From: Bicyclus anynana
Taxonomy: Eukaryota > Arthropoda > Insecta > Lepidoptera > Nymphalidae
DNA: 64,000 bases
Assembly: GCF_947172395.1 (NCBI RefSeq)
Contig: NC_069094.1
Span: 9,848,292-9,912,291, forward strand
Reading direction: 5' to 3'
Below the pieces are notes generated by a model. The model was not told where the DNA came from. It searched no databases and was given only the letters and a program-made list of their open reading frames with translations. This document shows positions 12,897 to 25,212 of the stretch, in pieces (position 1 is the stretch's first letter; the number at the start of each line of letters is the position of its first letter). The translations under genes were made by a program, and so were the position numbers.

Positions 12897-14785
12897 TTAG
12901 TACCAAGCCCTTCCCGTGGGAATACGGCATACTATGTTTCTCACTGATTTTAGCTTTATATAGGAATTTTCTAAATTTATTCAGTAGATTTAGAGATCTA
13001 ACAAACCCTGAAACTTCGACTTTTAATAAATCCTATCCTACTAATATTATAAACGGGAAAGTTTGTAGAATTCTAAATATTTATATCTGACCAGCTTTTT
13101 TACTAATTTGGTCTTTATTTACAACATTAAAATAAACATCAAATCAACCGAGATAAGTCATCTACCTGCTGTAGGTATATCCACAAAGGATTGTCAGTAA
13201 GCACCGGATGACATTTGTTACATAGAATCTCAAATTCGTATATTATGTCAACTAACATACGTCGTTAGTGAATTAGCGTTAAGAATGAACCCAGAACCTC
13301 AAGATTAAAAACATCTTAAGCTAGTTACTTAGCAACCATCGAGGCAGCGCTTCATATATTTTCCCTAATCTGATAAGTGACCTAATTAAATCTATTAGAA
13401 AGTAAGGAAGTAATTTGTTCACATAATGAACTTTAACGTAAATTATGAACAATGTTATCTGATACACATTTGAGTTGGCGTGAAGTTATCGTCACGCAGC
13501 AATAGTAACGATATCGCTAGTTCAATAACTACTTACCAATTTTTAAATATTAAATATTCAATCTAACTAATATTTTAAATCTCGTGTCACGGTGTTTGAG
13601 TTGGCACTCCTACGAAACTCAACTTTTGTATGAAATAAATTTATATGGCAGAAAAGCGTTTGCCATGGTTTATTTATATATTTATATAGGAATAGGATTT
13701 CGGTTCAGTAGCATAATCAATCAAACAATCTAATATTTGTAATATTAGTAGGTACTTATAGAAGAAAATGGAGTTTCCTATATATCTACATTGTTCCCTA
13801 GATTGTCACCTTGATCAAATGCCTCTCTCCAAATACATATTGCAAGGTCATGAGCTTCATTAAACATAATAATAATTTATCACGAACATAACATGTAAGT
13901 GTGTGTGTGACCGTGAACATAGAATATATATTTACAGTATTTACTTATAGATTGAGAGCCAGTGATAGCCTGGTATAACTCCTCCAGTATAACTCCTATG
14001 TGACTTTGAAAAAGCTTTAAAATGGGCGCCTTTATTATTTACAATTTACCAGCAGATTGAAAGTATTTTTACTGAAATACTAATTAAACACAGACGATGC
14101 AAAAAAAGTGTTCAAAACAGCCAATAAAAATAACTGGAATTGAATTCATATCCGGTGTAAGCTGTCAATGTCATGTAATATTGTCAAATGTGACACAAGT
14201 AAACAGACAATCTGTCAGGGTGTGAGATAAATGTTGTTGTGAGATAAAGCATGTTGCCATGATAAAAATTCTTAATGAATGTTGTCACCTAATGAAAAAA
14301 ATTCATTTTATTTAATTAATAAAAAAATGCGATGTCCAAAAATATTTTATATTAGGTTTTAAGCCCATTATTTTATTTATGTTCTTTTAAGATAAAAATA
14401 ATTTGGTCTGCTTAGTTGACACTCGGAATAAAGGCCCAGCCTCCATACAAAATTAGGACAATATGTCCTTTGTCAGAGTCAAAAGTGTTACATAGAATCT
14501 GAATTTCGTATTGTCAACTAACATACGTCAAAGTTAGTGAATTAGGCTGCTATTCATACATTCTATACAGTCAAAAGAGGATTCAAAATTGTTATCATGT
14601 ATAAGTGTGCGATCTATCTTGTTGAAATATTAGGGCAATAAATATATTTAAAATAAAGCAGCTTTATATTAAACTAATTAGCATTTAAAGTAACAATGTC
14701 GCTATATAACTTATAATAATAAATAGTGTACAATGACTGCACAGCATTGCGAGGATTCCGTATACAATTTATAAATTAACTAGTG

Positions 14786-14900
14786 GACTCGGCCAAGCTT
14801 CACTTTGACTTATGTGCGCTTAGAGGTAGGGTAGGGGTAGAGTTGGTTTTAGGGTAGGGTATGGCAAGAAGTCCGTACCCCTACCCTAAGACCTACTCTA
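14786..14900. repeat. G-rich TAGGG-type repeat end
   Basis: 'agtggactcggccaagcttc' is followed by short (TAGGG)-like runs on both strands. A relative at 21,930-22,020 has 'ttagggtaggggcagggtga' and 'agcgaagtttgaccgagtct', its inverse. Dispersed element of unknown class, not telomere. Confidence 0.4.
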
Positions 14901-15001
14901 GCTCTAAATAGGTCATAATATTATGATGCAATAGGCGAAACATTTTTGTTATAAATTACTAATTTACTATATTTAATTGACTAATGATTTATTATATGTT
15001 G

Positions 15002-15300
15002 CTAGCGGACGCCCGCGATCATCGAAACTCGATGTAAACTTTCGACTACCCCTACCTTACCCCCTACCCTACCCCTACAATATTGGTTTGTAGTACATGC
15101 TATGTATCAGTGATGGCGCTGTATGTGAAAAAAGATTTTTCCGCTTTTCTGTTGAAAATTTTCCTGAATTTTCTTTGCTATAAACCTCATGGAGCCCAAG
15201 ACCTTTCCAACGAATGCAAAACCGTGGAAATCGGTTCGTGCGTTCTGGAGTTATAACGGCAGGAAGGAAAACCCGACTTATTTTTATATAGTAAGAAGAT
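15002..15300 (-). mobile_element. Helitron-like or related element with CCCTACC tracts
   Basis: Starts CTAGCGGACGCCCGCGAT as the Helitrons do. The interior is different: repeated CCTACCC, then a stretch around CTTTCCAACGAATGCAAAAC and a 'gtgcgttctggagttataac' end. The G-rich complement of the CCTACCC tract appears at 14,822-14,890, suggesting a partly inverted arrangement. Confidence 0.5.
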
Positions 15301-15555
15301 TTCTAGTAATTTAACCATAGTAAACTAACAATGGGATGGTTTTTCAAAGGATGTACAAACCCTAAAATTGTAAATGAAAATTCCATAAAACAACACGACG
15401 TTACGTATAATATTGGATGTAATTTTGTAATTTAATTTTAACTTAATATATTAATCTTAACATTATAAGGTTATTAAACTTAATATTTTACTAAAGAACT
15501 TAGCTTATTGTATATTTTACGAGTAAGTACTTATATATATAAAGTTCAGTTTCTA

Positions 15556-15850
15556 GACGCCCCGCGGTTTCACCCCTTTTTCGTGTGAATATGGAGATAA
15601 AATTTAGCCTATGACACTTACAAATAACGTGGCTTCGTAATAGATCCAGAGACTTTATCTCTTTAATATAAGTAAGTATAGACCTTCGCACGCCTCGGGG
15701 TTTCACTCCCTTAGTTCCCGATCTCGTGATAATACGGTGACAAAATATAGCCTATGTTACTCGCTGATAATGTAGCTTACCTACCATTAGGAAGAATTTT
15801 GAAAATCGGCTTAATGGTGTAAGCGCGACAAACAAACACATTAGCATTTA
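15556..15850 (-). mobile_element. Two abutting degenerate Helitron-like pieces
   Basis: Two successive 'ccccg(c)ggtttcac...aatatgg(a)gataaaat.tagcctatg' modules (about 15,556-15,680 and 15,685-15,850) carry the interior of the family without good ends. Confidence 0.45.
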
Positions 15851-16449
15851 TTATTTAGTTACGTGAATAGTAAAAAAAAACATCGATTAAAAGGGTAGAT
15901 AGACTAGTTTAACATGCATTAATATTATCTATCTATAGTTACATTAACACGTATAAAAGTCCGTTTATATTTACAGACACAGTGCGTCACAGACAAGTAG
16001 CGTGGCAGACAGCTACAGACAACGTCTATTTACACTGCCCAGCAGGTAGCTAGACACTTAAAGTCCTTTTCACGAAAGAAGTCCCCCAGACGCGGTGCTA
16101 ATGTCTTAATGGCACTCATTGTCATTTGGTAAAGGCGGTCTTATTTTAATTTGTGTAAGGCCGCGTTACGATAGATATAAATACATTATTAAACACCGTT
16201 TAAATGAATATTATTTTGTCTGTCACGGCACGTGACTGGCACGCTAAATGTCTGTGGATATAAACGGACCTATTACCGCGTACACATTTCAATGACCGGA
16301 TACCAAACGAGTTGCAGCCGGGAGCCGAATAGAAAAACTAGCATCGTGATACACGTAAATGATTGCGAGATAAACTGGGAGCATTAATATGAAATAAAAT
16401 CTATATATAGAATAGTAATTGGGTACAAGCAAGACATGAATACTACATA

Positions 16450-16780
16450 TGCATACCACAGCGCCACGGAGGCCGTCAATGGTATACCTGTTCACGGCTT
16501 TCGAGGATCACAGATGAAGGTCCTGGTTTCAATTCCCGGCTGGGCCGATTGAGGTTTTCTTAATTGACCCAGGTCTGGCTGGTGGGTGACTTCGGCCGTG
16601 GCTAGTTGCCACCCTAGCGGCAAAGATGTATGTATGTGATGCGATTTAACGTTCCGTCACGATGTCGTGTAGACTTTCATCCTCCTCTTAACAAGTTAGC
16701 CCGCTTCCATCTTAGATGCATTATCACTTATCATCAGGCGAGATTGTAGCCAAAGGCTAACTTCTAAAGAATAAAAAAAG
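16450..16780 (+). mobile_element. tRNA-headed SINE with inverted head fragment
   Basis: The body runs from AGGTCCTGGTTTCAATTCCC (a pol III B-box-like GGTTTCAATTCC) through TCTGGCTGGTGGGTGACTTC, GCGATTTAACGTTCCGTCAC and GAGATTGTAGCCAAAGGCTA to a poly-A-like end. Upstream, GCATACCACAGCGCCACGGA then GGCCGTCAA is the reverse of the usual SINE head, so the first 35 bp are inverted. Confidence 0.7.
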
Positions 16781-17009
16781 AAACCTAATAAAATCCTTCA
16801 TGGTAGACCTCCCTCCGATAAAACTGAATGAGTGTTGGACGCGATCAGCATGATGTCATGAACATCGAGACCAACACACGATCAGTTTTATCGGATGTCC
16901 TGCCGTTAGCGCTGCAAACTCATAAACTTCATCATGGAGACAAGTCCACCCGCATCTTATAATAACAATAAGAGTGCTTGTGTTAAACGAATAATTCCGT
17001 ACAAATTAT

Positions 17010-17325
17010 AACAACACTAGCAGACGCTCTGAGGTTTCATCCGAGCAGTTCTCGTTCCCGTAGGAATACGGGAAAAAATATAGCCTATGTTACTTGGTGA
17101 AGATGTAGCATTCAAAAGGTAAAAGAATTTTTAACAGTGGTCGACTAATCGAGTTAAATCGCAACAAACAAACAAAAAGTCATTTCTTTACTAATTTTCT
17201 AAAGTTTGTGGTATTGTAGGGGGTAATATTTGCATCTACTGAAGTTTTTTTTACCACTAGAAAGCCACGTAATTTGTGAGTGTCGTAGGCCATATTTTAT
17301 CCCCGACGCGGGGCGTCGGCTTGCG
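17010..17325. mobile_element. Inverted pair of Helitron-like remnants
   Basis: A minus-oriented copy (17,013-17,180, starting CTAGCAGACGCTCTGAGG) is followed at once by a plus-oriented copy (17,190-17,325, ending CGACGCGGGGCGTCGGCTTG). Confidence 0.5.
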
Positions 17326-18394
17326 TAAATATATTTATTTTATAACTAAAAAAGTGTAATAGTGGCTTTATACGTAGACAATATTTTAATTTTTTTTGTT
17401 TGTTTGATAGATTTGGTCGTAAAGTATTCTTTCACGCTTTAAAACATTTCATCTTTATGAAGGTCTGGAGTCGATCTGATGATGGATTCGCAACACACGA
17501 GGGAACTCTTTTACGGTTTACAACAGTTACCTTGTGTTTAGACTTGATCATTTCACTATTATAATCACGTTTTTAGTATTTTTGTATTAAAGAAAACATG
17601 GCAGACCAACGTTTTGCCAAGTCAGGTAGTATACTATTTCTTAACATAAATTTCTCTGTCACGAGACTATTTCTATTACTATTCATGTGTAATGAATGAA
17701 TGACTACACAAAGGCGAATTTTAGAAGCAGGTCAGAGGATAACTATTTATTATTTTAAATGTCCCGTATTTGTAACACTTTCTCTGCCATTTTAATCTTT
17801 ATCGTAATTGTTATTTACTTTCTTTTTAACTGACAGTTTGGGAGCTTGCTCTAAGCGAGAACGAAAGAAATATAGGTATAACTAGTGCGCAATAACTTGA
17901 CAACCCAATATTTTAAGTTACACCGTACACATGGACCGGTACCATATTTTCCTTTAAGTCACGGAACCTTAAAAGCATTATTTCGTGGATCTTACTCAAC
18001 CTCAGGTATATAGGTACATTACTCTGAAATATTTGCACTATTTGCTCTAAACGGAATTATAGAAGTGATAATTTTCTAAGTACATACACTAAAAGTCGCC
18101 ACCTAATGGCAATGATTAAATATAATACTAATAGTATACTTAAATATTTTTTGTTGTATTGTATTGTTGTATGACCTTACGTGTTCCAATGGTTATCAAA
18201 CTAGCAAGCAAGCTCATAAAAGGTAATGAAATACTTATTTTTCACATGTAGCTGTTCATTATTTACTGTGTGAAGTGTGTTGATACCATTTGTCTGTGTT
18301 AAATCAAATTTGATCAGTAAGTTAAACCATATGTAGGTATTTTTCTATTAACTGAAAATGCACTTCTCTGTTAAAGTATAATGAAAGTTTACAC

Positions 18395-18566
18395 AGATAT
18401 TCTCGCGGACCAGGTCACAGGCGTCTGTTAGTTCGCTCAAAAAAAAATAGCCCATGACACTTACAAATAACGTCACTTTTTAGTGATTTAAGATTGGATT
18501 TCAAAATCGGTTCAGTAGATCCAGAGATTACCACCAACAAAACACCACAAACTCTACCTATATAAT
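18395..18566 (-). mobile_element. Degenerate Helitron-like piece
   Basis: Interior motifs 'tagcccatgacacttacaaa' and 'aatcggttcagtagatccag' match the family. It directly abuts the better copy at 18,568. The same module occurs at 28,363-28,590. Confidence 0.45.
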
Positions 18567-18567
18567 A

Positions 18568-18756
18568 CTAGCGGACACCCGCGACTTCGTCCGTCCTTAG
18601 ACATCATTAAATCCAGCCCTTTCATGAAATCCGTTCTTAGCGGATACCTGCTAATTATATACTACCTCCCTGCCAAATTTCGTATTGTACGTCAAGCGGT
18701 TTTCGATATTTCGTGATGAATACCTTTCGCATTTATATATTATGGATTAGTATAGA
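18568..18756 (-). mobile_element. Helitron-like element, second subfamily
   Basis: It begins CTAGCGGACACCCGCGAC and ends GGATTAGTATAGA. The interior (CCGTTCTTAGCGGATACCTG, CGGTTTTCGATA) differs from the 200-bp family but recurs at 40.84, 45.8 and 56.73 kb, so it is a separate subfamily sharing the same ends. Confidence 0.7.
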
Positions 18757-18925
18757 TTACCTTTCTAACAGAATCCTTTTAATCAGATTCATTGTTTAAT
18801 ATGAGAGATTATTAAGCAAACATAACACGTCAAAGTAGCGTCATAGTAAGTAGGTCGATTGTCACGAAGATGAGTGTGGTCTTGAACGATATTATTCATA
18901 AAAATAAAAATTTTAATAAAAAAAA

Positions 18926-19097
18926 TTCAACCGACTTCCTAAACTAAAAAGCAAAAAATAACATCTTACCTATGTGCTACCTTCTGATCAGTTTGAAGGC
19001 GGTGCCAAGCCAGTGATGTTTTAATTCAAGCCGTTTAAATTACACAATTTCTGTGGTTCTTTCAGAAAGTCCTCCTTTTTGGAAGTCGGTTAATAAG
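18926..19097. mobile_element. MITE with AACCGACTTC terminal inverted repeats
   Basis: Both ends are preserved: AACCGACTTCCTAAA on the left and TTTTTGGAAGTCGGTTA on the right, about 172 bp. It has no coding capacity. Confidence 0.65.
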
Positions 19098-19835
19098 AGC
19101 AAACATTTCAAACCTTTAAAAAAATTAATAGCTTAAGAACAGATTTTTTTAAGCTTTTATATTTATTAGTCCTATACTTATAATTAATCTAATATGATTC
19201 ATAAGTACATACATAATTAATTATGAGTATATATATACCTAAGTAGTTTAGATATGGAAACTGGCACTAGCAAATTCGTTGAAAATATGGCCTTGCATTG
19301 CATATAGCCTTAAAATGCGTCGCCCGTTTTATCATTCTTTTTCATTAGATATAAACCTAAACGATAACTTTGTCTGCAGCAGAACAAGACTTGGTGTTAT
19401 AACAGTTTTGAAACGTCGTAACTAATATGTGGTTTGCAAACAACATTCACCTGTCTAACCTGAGAGGTAAGAGCTATATTAGTGTGCAGGTGGTCAGAGT
19501 GCAATGGGAATTATGTTAGTATGCGTGCCGATTTGTAGAAATAACGGAACAGACCAGTTGACTATCTAAACATACAGTATTGATTCTCTACATATGTATA
19601 ATCAGGTAATATTGTTAGTTATGTATACTTTAAACTTTCGGCCACATTTTATCTGATTGATTAATTTTTAAATTATGTTTCGAAGGACCAGGTTTTATAT
19701 ACAGATACCTACTGTATGATCTACTCTGAGACTGAAATAAAAATTATTCACTTTTAGTACCTAAGTTTTTCTTCGTAATTTCATTCAGTGATACAAAGAG
19801 TAAAAGTAAAGTATCTAGGTATCGGTATCAACCCA

Positions 19836-20150
19836 TACTTGGCTCAGTACAGAGCTCGAATCTCCTCTCGGAGTGACAGGGGTTAGGCCAATAGTCCACC
19901 ACGCTGGTACAATGCGGATTAGCAGACTTCACACACGCAGAGAATTAAAAAAATTCTCTGGTATGCAGATTTTCTCGACGATGTTTTCCTTCATCGTTTG
20001 AGACACGTGATATTTTAATTTCTTAAAATGCACACAAATGAAAAGTTGGAGGTGCATGTCCCGGACCGGATAGCCGTGCCGTGATAGCCTAGTTGATATG
20101 ACCTCTACCTCCGATTCCGGAGGGTATGGGTTCGAATCTAGGTATATAAT
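19836..20150. mobile_element. Head-to-head pieces of a second tRNA-headed SINE family
   Basis: 19,836-20,077 on the minus strand reads TCCGGTCCGGGACATGCACC, 'tatcacgtgtctcaaacgat' and 'gtggactattggcctaaccc', the body of the repeat. 20,078-20,150 on the plus strand is the tRNA-like head: GCCGTGATAGCCTAGTTGAT (A box), CTCCGATTCCGGAGGGT, GGGTTCGAATC (B box). Head and body are in opposite orientations. Confidence 0.65.
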
Positions 20151-20559
20151 AAGTAAGTAATTAATTTAACTCATAGCGTTATAGTATTTCTTTTATGAAA
20201 AACGAATAAGTGTTAAAATGTACAGTAGTTTTTGAAAGCGACTAGGTAGTTGTCGAATAATCCAACAGAAAGTGCTTTGCGTTACATTCGCTTTTTTTAT
20301 ATTAATGTAAGATAACTGATAAGAAAAGTGAAGTGTCCTCTGATAGTAGCAAGCTGAAACCTTGTTCTTCACTACAAATGACGTTTTAACACACAAACAC
20401 ATTTACCTACATAGATCTAAACTCTGTTATTAATATTTGTCTTCGTTTTCATGGCTCTTTCGGGTCAAACATTGTAGTGAATATTATATTATGACTGTCC
20501 GAATTACGTGAGGTCTTTCGCCTCATCCTGTATTGGGTTCGTGAAGCAAATATTAGATA

Positions 20560-20762
20560 CTAGCAGACGCCTGGGATTTTGTCCGCGTGGAATTCTATTT
20601 TCACAAATCCCTCGGGAACCATGGATTTTACCGGGATAAAAGTAGCCTATGTGTTAATCCAGGGTCTATCTTCGTTTGATAAAATTTCAGCCAAATCGGT
20701 GCAGTAAGTGGCGTTAAAGAGTAAAAAACATACGAACTTTCGCGTTTATAATATTAGTAGGA
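20560..20762 (-). mobile_element. Helitron-like element, third subfamily
   Basis: It begins CTAGCAGACGCCTGGGAT and ends GTTTATAATATTAGTAGGA. The interior carries AACCATGGATTTTACCGGGA and a 'cagccaaatcggt' stretch. The same interior is at 54.2 kb and partly at 21.0-21.26 kb in the other direction. Confidence 0.75.
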
Positions 20763-21017
20763 TCCTTCCAAGATTAATTGTTGTAGGTTACTGTTGGTGA
20801 TATTTTAAACAGAATGAACAACATATACATGTAAGTAATTACAAAATCTCGTTTTCTAACGCGAGCTAAAAACGGCGAAATTCGAAATGATTAGTATTCA
20901 AAAATGAGCTCGAAGATTAGTAGCCTTTGATCGGACACCATTTTGAAATTGTAGTACAATAATATCGCAGTATGTGACCTTACCAAAACAATTGAGTCTC
21001 AAGAGAAGAGAAGAAGA

Positions 21018-21258
21018 TCATCACAACGCGAAAGTTTGTATGGATGTTTGTTCGGATGTTACTCTTTAACGGCGCAACTACTGAACCGATTTAGCTAGTT
21101 AGTTAGCTAGTTACCGATTTAGTTATTTAGATAGAAACAGATTTTACTCTGGATTATCACAAAGGCTTTTCATACTTTTCATCCCGAAAAATCCATGGTT
21201 CCCGAGGGATTTGTGAAAAACTAAATTTCACGCGGACGAAGTCGCGAGCGTCGGCTAG
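21018..21258 (+). mobile_element. Helitron-like element, third subfamily
   Basis: It contains CGCGAAAGTTTGTATGGATG near the left end and finishes GACGAAGTCGCGAGCGTCGG then CTAG, with a short GC hairpin before CTAG. A small GTTAGCTA duplication disrupts the middle (about 21,088-21,112). Confidence 0.7.
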
Positions 21259-22484
21259 TAAGTCATCATTCTCTGACAGTCATTCAGTTTATCAGTTAGT
21301 CAGTCAGTCATCCTAGTACAAAAAATATGATAGGTTGCAGTAATAAACCTTGCAGAAACACTTCCTCGGACGAGCTGTATCAAAAGTGCTCTACTACTTC
21401 TAAATATCTAATGTAGCATTTCATAGCCCCAAATTGCGCAATAGTTCAATATACTTTCACAATATAATTTTGATGCAGTGAGATGTTATTTCTTTCAGAG
21501 GGTTGAACTATTTTTATTTCAAACTAATAAACACAAACAACAACACAATTTCATTGAACAGTGATTAACATTACACTAGTCGGGCATACTCCGACCTTAT
21601 ATCACGTGAGTTTTAGCCGTGTTTCATAATCAATTAATATGAACAACACTCACGATAGTTTAAATTCTAAAACGTAAGTAGGAGATTTTTTTTAAAGATT
21701 AATCAACTTAATGAGAAAAGATTTAGATATTATTTTATCAAAACGATAATTTTATAATGTGTCACATTGTTAACCTATTTTCGCCTTAATCACCTAATCT
21801 ATATGTACATATATAAAAATAAATGTATGAACTGTGTTGCTAAGCGCAAATCTCGAGGACGGTTGAACCCATTTGGCAATTTTTTTTAGAATATTCCTTG
21901 AAGTACGACGATGGTTTTTACGGACTTTTTTTAGGGTAGGGGCAGGGTGAAGGTAGGGACGATTGGGGGAAGGGAAGATGCGCATATAATTTTAAATCAA
22001 AGCGAAGTTTGACCGAGTCTGTTAGTATAAGATATAAGTAGCTTCCTTGAGACAAAATCAATAAAGGTCGTTTCATAATTCAGATTTTAGTTAACAAGCC
22101 AGCCTTATGGCTTATCTCGAATTGTAGAAGTAACATCTCATTGACGATTTGCGTGCGTATCAAACTGAACTGAGAAAAATGATATAATAATACGAGTAAA
22201 TGCACATGCGAGTACGATACAATCTGCTTCTTCTTCCTGTTCTTTTTTAGAACGGAACCCTCATGGGTTTACTCGTGTGTCTATTTGTCTGTCTGTCACA
22301 GTCAATTTTCTCCAACTCTTCGGGACAACTGCTGTGAAAAGTCTAAATCAGAATAATATATATTGTTAACTTTTGAGGAATATTAAAAAAAAAAAAATTG
22401 CGAATTACATTGTGTGACATATCAATAAAAAGAGAATAAGAGTTGTTAAGAGAATCTTTTTAACATATTTTTAAAGAAGTCACA

Positions 22485-22680
22485 TCTATACTAATATTAT
22501 AAAGCTGAAAAGTTTGTTTGTTTGATTGAACGCACTAATCTCAGGAACTACTGGTCCGATTTGAAAAATTCTTTCAGTGTTAGATAGCCCATTTATCGAG
22601 GAAGGCTATAGGCTATATATTATCCTCATATTCCTACGGGAACGGGAACCACACGGGTGAAACCGCGCGACGTCAGCTAG
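22485..22680 (+). mobile_element. Short non-autonomous Helitron-like element
   Basis: Full-length plus-oriented member of the 200-bp family, from A|TCTATACTAATATTATAA to CGCGACGTCAGCTAG|T. Confidence 0.8.
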
Positions 22681-23537
22681 TTGACTAAATACGCGGTAAT
22701 TATACAAGTGAAACTGCGGGGCACAATAAAACCACATGGTGATTTGATTATAACGGATATTAATAACAAGGATGTAATAATCGTGAAGCTGGTGTCACCA
22801 AGCGTAACAGAGTGAAGGTAAGGAAGGTACAATGTATTAGGTAAGAATCGGAACCATCCTCTCACTCAAAGGGAAAGTATTGTACTGATTACTATCACAT
22901 GCTATACATTTATTTCCGAAGTGCCCGAGCAAACAATTGCCTTTTGCTAGATAGCCAACAATTATTCACTAAGCGAGTTACAAAGTAAATCATTTAGCAA
23001 GGCTTACATAGATATCGTGAGCAGTAATGTACTAATTAAATGATTTTCTTTTAACTGTCTTCAAAACAGAAAGTTCAGTAGCTATCTATACACATGCTAG
23101 TAAATAGAATCAGTTCCAATTACTTACAGATTTCAACACAGTACTCCATTCTGAGCAATTATTATTTAATACTTAGTGTATTTCTACTTATCTCACAATT
23201 CAAATCTCGAGCTTTAATGTATTCAAAGTTCTATATTATATAGAGTTTGGCAACCGAATTCCGAAGATGCTTATTTTCAAGGAAAAACGAATCGCCTTCA
23301 AAATTTATGCTAAAACCTTCTGGAAAACTACGCATTTAAATACCGTTCTCCTTTGTGATGTTCCCATACAAATGATGTTCCCATACAAGTTTTTGAGAAA
23401 ATCGCAGACATACACTAAGTATTTATATTTACTTACATACGAGTACAACCGGTGATAGAGATTGAACTTGATGTTTCAAAAGGGCTTGTAAAGTTACCCT
23501 ACTTGAAATCAATTTAGTTTTTTCGCTCTTATACATT

Positions 23538-23985
23538 AACTGGCGAACGCCCGCGACTTCGTCCGTGTAAAAATCGAAATACACTATCATGCCATTCGCC
23601 ATTTCTATTTATATTTTCGTTTGTTAATTTATAATTATTTTTTTCGTCTTAATTTATCCGTTCCATTAGGTACTGATGGTCCTAGTTTGGACTAATACAT
23701 TTACATAGTCCATCATCCCTTATTTTATCCCCATGGGGGTTGAATTTATAAAAATTATATTTTAGCGAACGTCTTCATCATAGTAGCTCCAATCTTTAAT
23801 TTCCGTCCAATCAGTCGAGAATCTAAGAACATTTATACAAACTTTCATCTCCTGAGAGGTGCAATTTTTCACAATCATTTCTTAGAGGATACCTACGGCA
23901 TAACATCATCCTGCATGCCAAATTTCAGTTGCATTGATAGATCACTATGTCAGTCAGTCAGTCACCTTTGAGTTATATATATATA
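23538..23985 (-). mobile_element. Degenerate Helitron-like element
   Basis: The left end CTGGCGAACGCCCGCGACTT is a mutated CTAG-hairpin end. The long interior finishes around (GTCA)n and (TA)n runs near 23,950-23,990. Confidence 0.4.
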
Positions 23986-24887
23986 TACACACATTAGATT
24001 GTTTTGATCGATGCCATGGTATTAATATCATGTTTCTCATAATTATTATGGTTAGGCCTATAGGGCAGACGGTCGCGCTGAGGGCGACCGAGGGCAATGT
24101 CCTCCTCCATACGTGTCTTAGTTAAGTTCTGAGTTGCATACGCAATTGAATTGCCCAAGCAATATCAACATTAATGTACAGGTAAACCGCTGAACTAATA
24201 TTGGAAGAGAAATGTCCTATTGGAATACGAGTAGATGTTAGAACATTATATGTTTGACAATCTTTCTGGTTCAACTGAGCCTTATCCTTATACCCCTATA
24301 GGAATGTAGGGATGATGACAGTTTTTTAAATTGTATATTAATTAAGAGTATGCTAATAGTAAAGCAATTTTGTAAAAGTAACAGGGTATCTGCGATCATT
24401 ACTTTGGGAGCTACAGGGATTTAAAGAGTCAGATTTGCGGCGCTGCCGCGGATCCCTGAAAAACGCCTCATACAAAATGGCACGATAGTGACGTCGTTGG
24501 CTCGCTGATTGTTAGATTTGTATGGGCGTTCAAACAAAATTACTAATATCTTTGTTATTTGTGCGTTTATGTTAATAGTTCATTTATTGAAAAATGACAC
24601 ATTTAATATAAGGAAGCTAAAACTGTATGAATTTTTATCTAATTACGATAAAAGATTTTTATTAGATTTTGAAATTTTATAATCTTATTTATTTTGCAAA
24701 TATCCAGTCAATCTTTGCTTTTTATGTATAAATTAGTTAACATTGACCTTATTTATCCGAATTTATTATAAAAATTAATATATTCCAACCTAGTCATCAT
24801 CCCCATTGAATGACGACTTTCGCAATCTGTTCGAGGCAATATAGACGGATAAGAGAGTCGAATTATCGAACATTGTCTTTGTGATCG

Positions 24888-25082
24888 GGCCTGTAGCCAT
24901 GTGAAACGTCGATTCTCTTTCTACATTAACGCTTCGGAATACAAAAAAATATGGGGCTGACAGATCCGATCGATAACTTGATCACGTGACCTGTAGATAA
25001 CGAATGTTAGTAATTCCCACATATTTTTTTAATTTTCGAAGCGTTTGCGATGTAGAAAGAGAATCGACATGTCGAACTTAGA
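24888..25082. mobile_element. Palindromic MITE with GTCGATTCTCTTTCTAC ends
   Basis: Imperfect inverted repeat: ACGTCGATTCTCTTTCTAC on the left, GTAGAAAGAGAATCGACAT on the right, with GATCACGTGACCTGT in the centre. A second copy is at 32,627-32,812. Confidence 0.65.
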
Positions 25083-25156
25083 AGGATGATGATGACTAGG
25101 TTTGAATATATTGATTTTTATGATACATTCGGGTAAATAAGGTTAATGTTAATTAA

Positions 25157-25212
25157 TCTATACTAATATTATAAAGCTGAAAAGTTTGTTTGTTTGATTG
25201 AACGCGCTAATC
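25157..25212 (+). mobile_element. Truncated Helitron-like 5' end in a foldback arm
   Basis: Only the first 56 bp of the 200-bp Helitron family are present, from A|TCTATACTAATATTATAA to AACGCGCTAATC. They lie in the right arm of the element at 24,450-25,326, at a different position from the insertion in the 60.4 kb copy. Confidence 0.75.

Larger units (their letters stand above)
12897..16449. other. Gene-free stretch with repeat debris
   Basis: A Helitron 5' end ('ctactaatattataaacggg') lies near 13,030. On the minus strand 13,800-13,860 reads EAHDLAICIWREAFDQGD, which looks protein-derived but has no clean splice context; probably a transposon fragment. 'tacatagaatct...ttcgtat...gtcaactaacatacgtc' occurs twice (13,220 and 14,490), a dispersed pair. 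Confidence 0.4.

Noticed and set aside
14822..14890. TAGGG runs as telomeric sequence
   Set aside because: The insect telomere unit is TTAGG. These runs are irregular and occur on both strands within dispersed repeats.
20078..20150. tRNA-like sequence with A and B boxes
   Set aside because: The acceptor stem ends do not pair and the body of a repeat lies beside it; it is a SINE head, not a tRNA gene.
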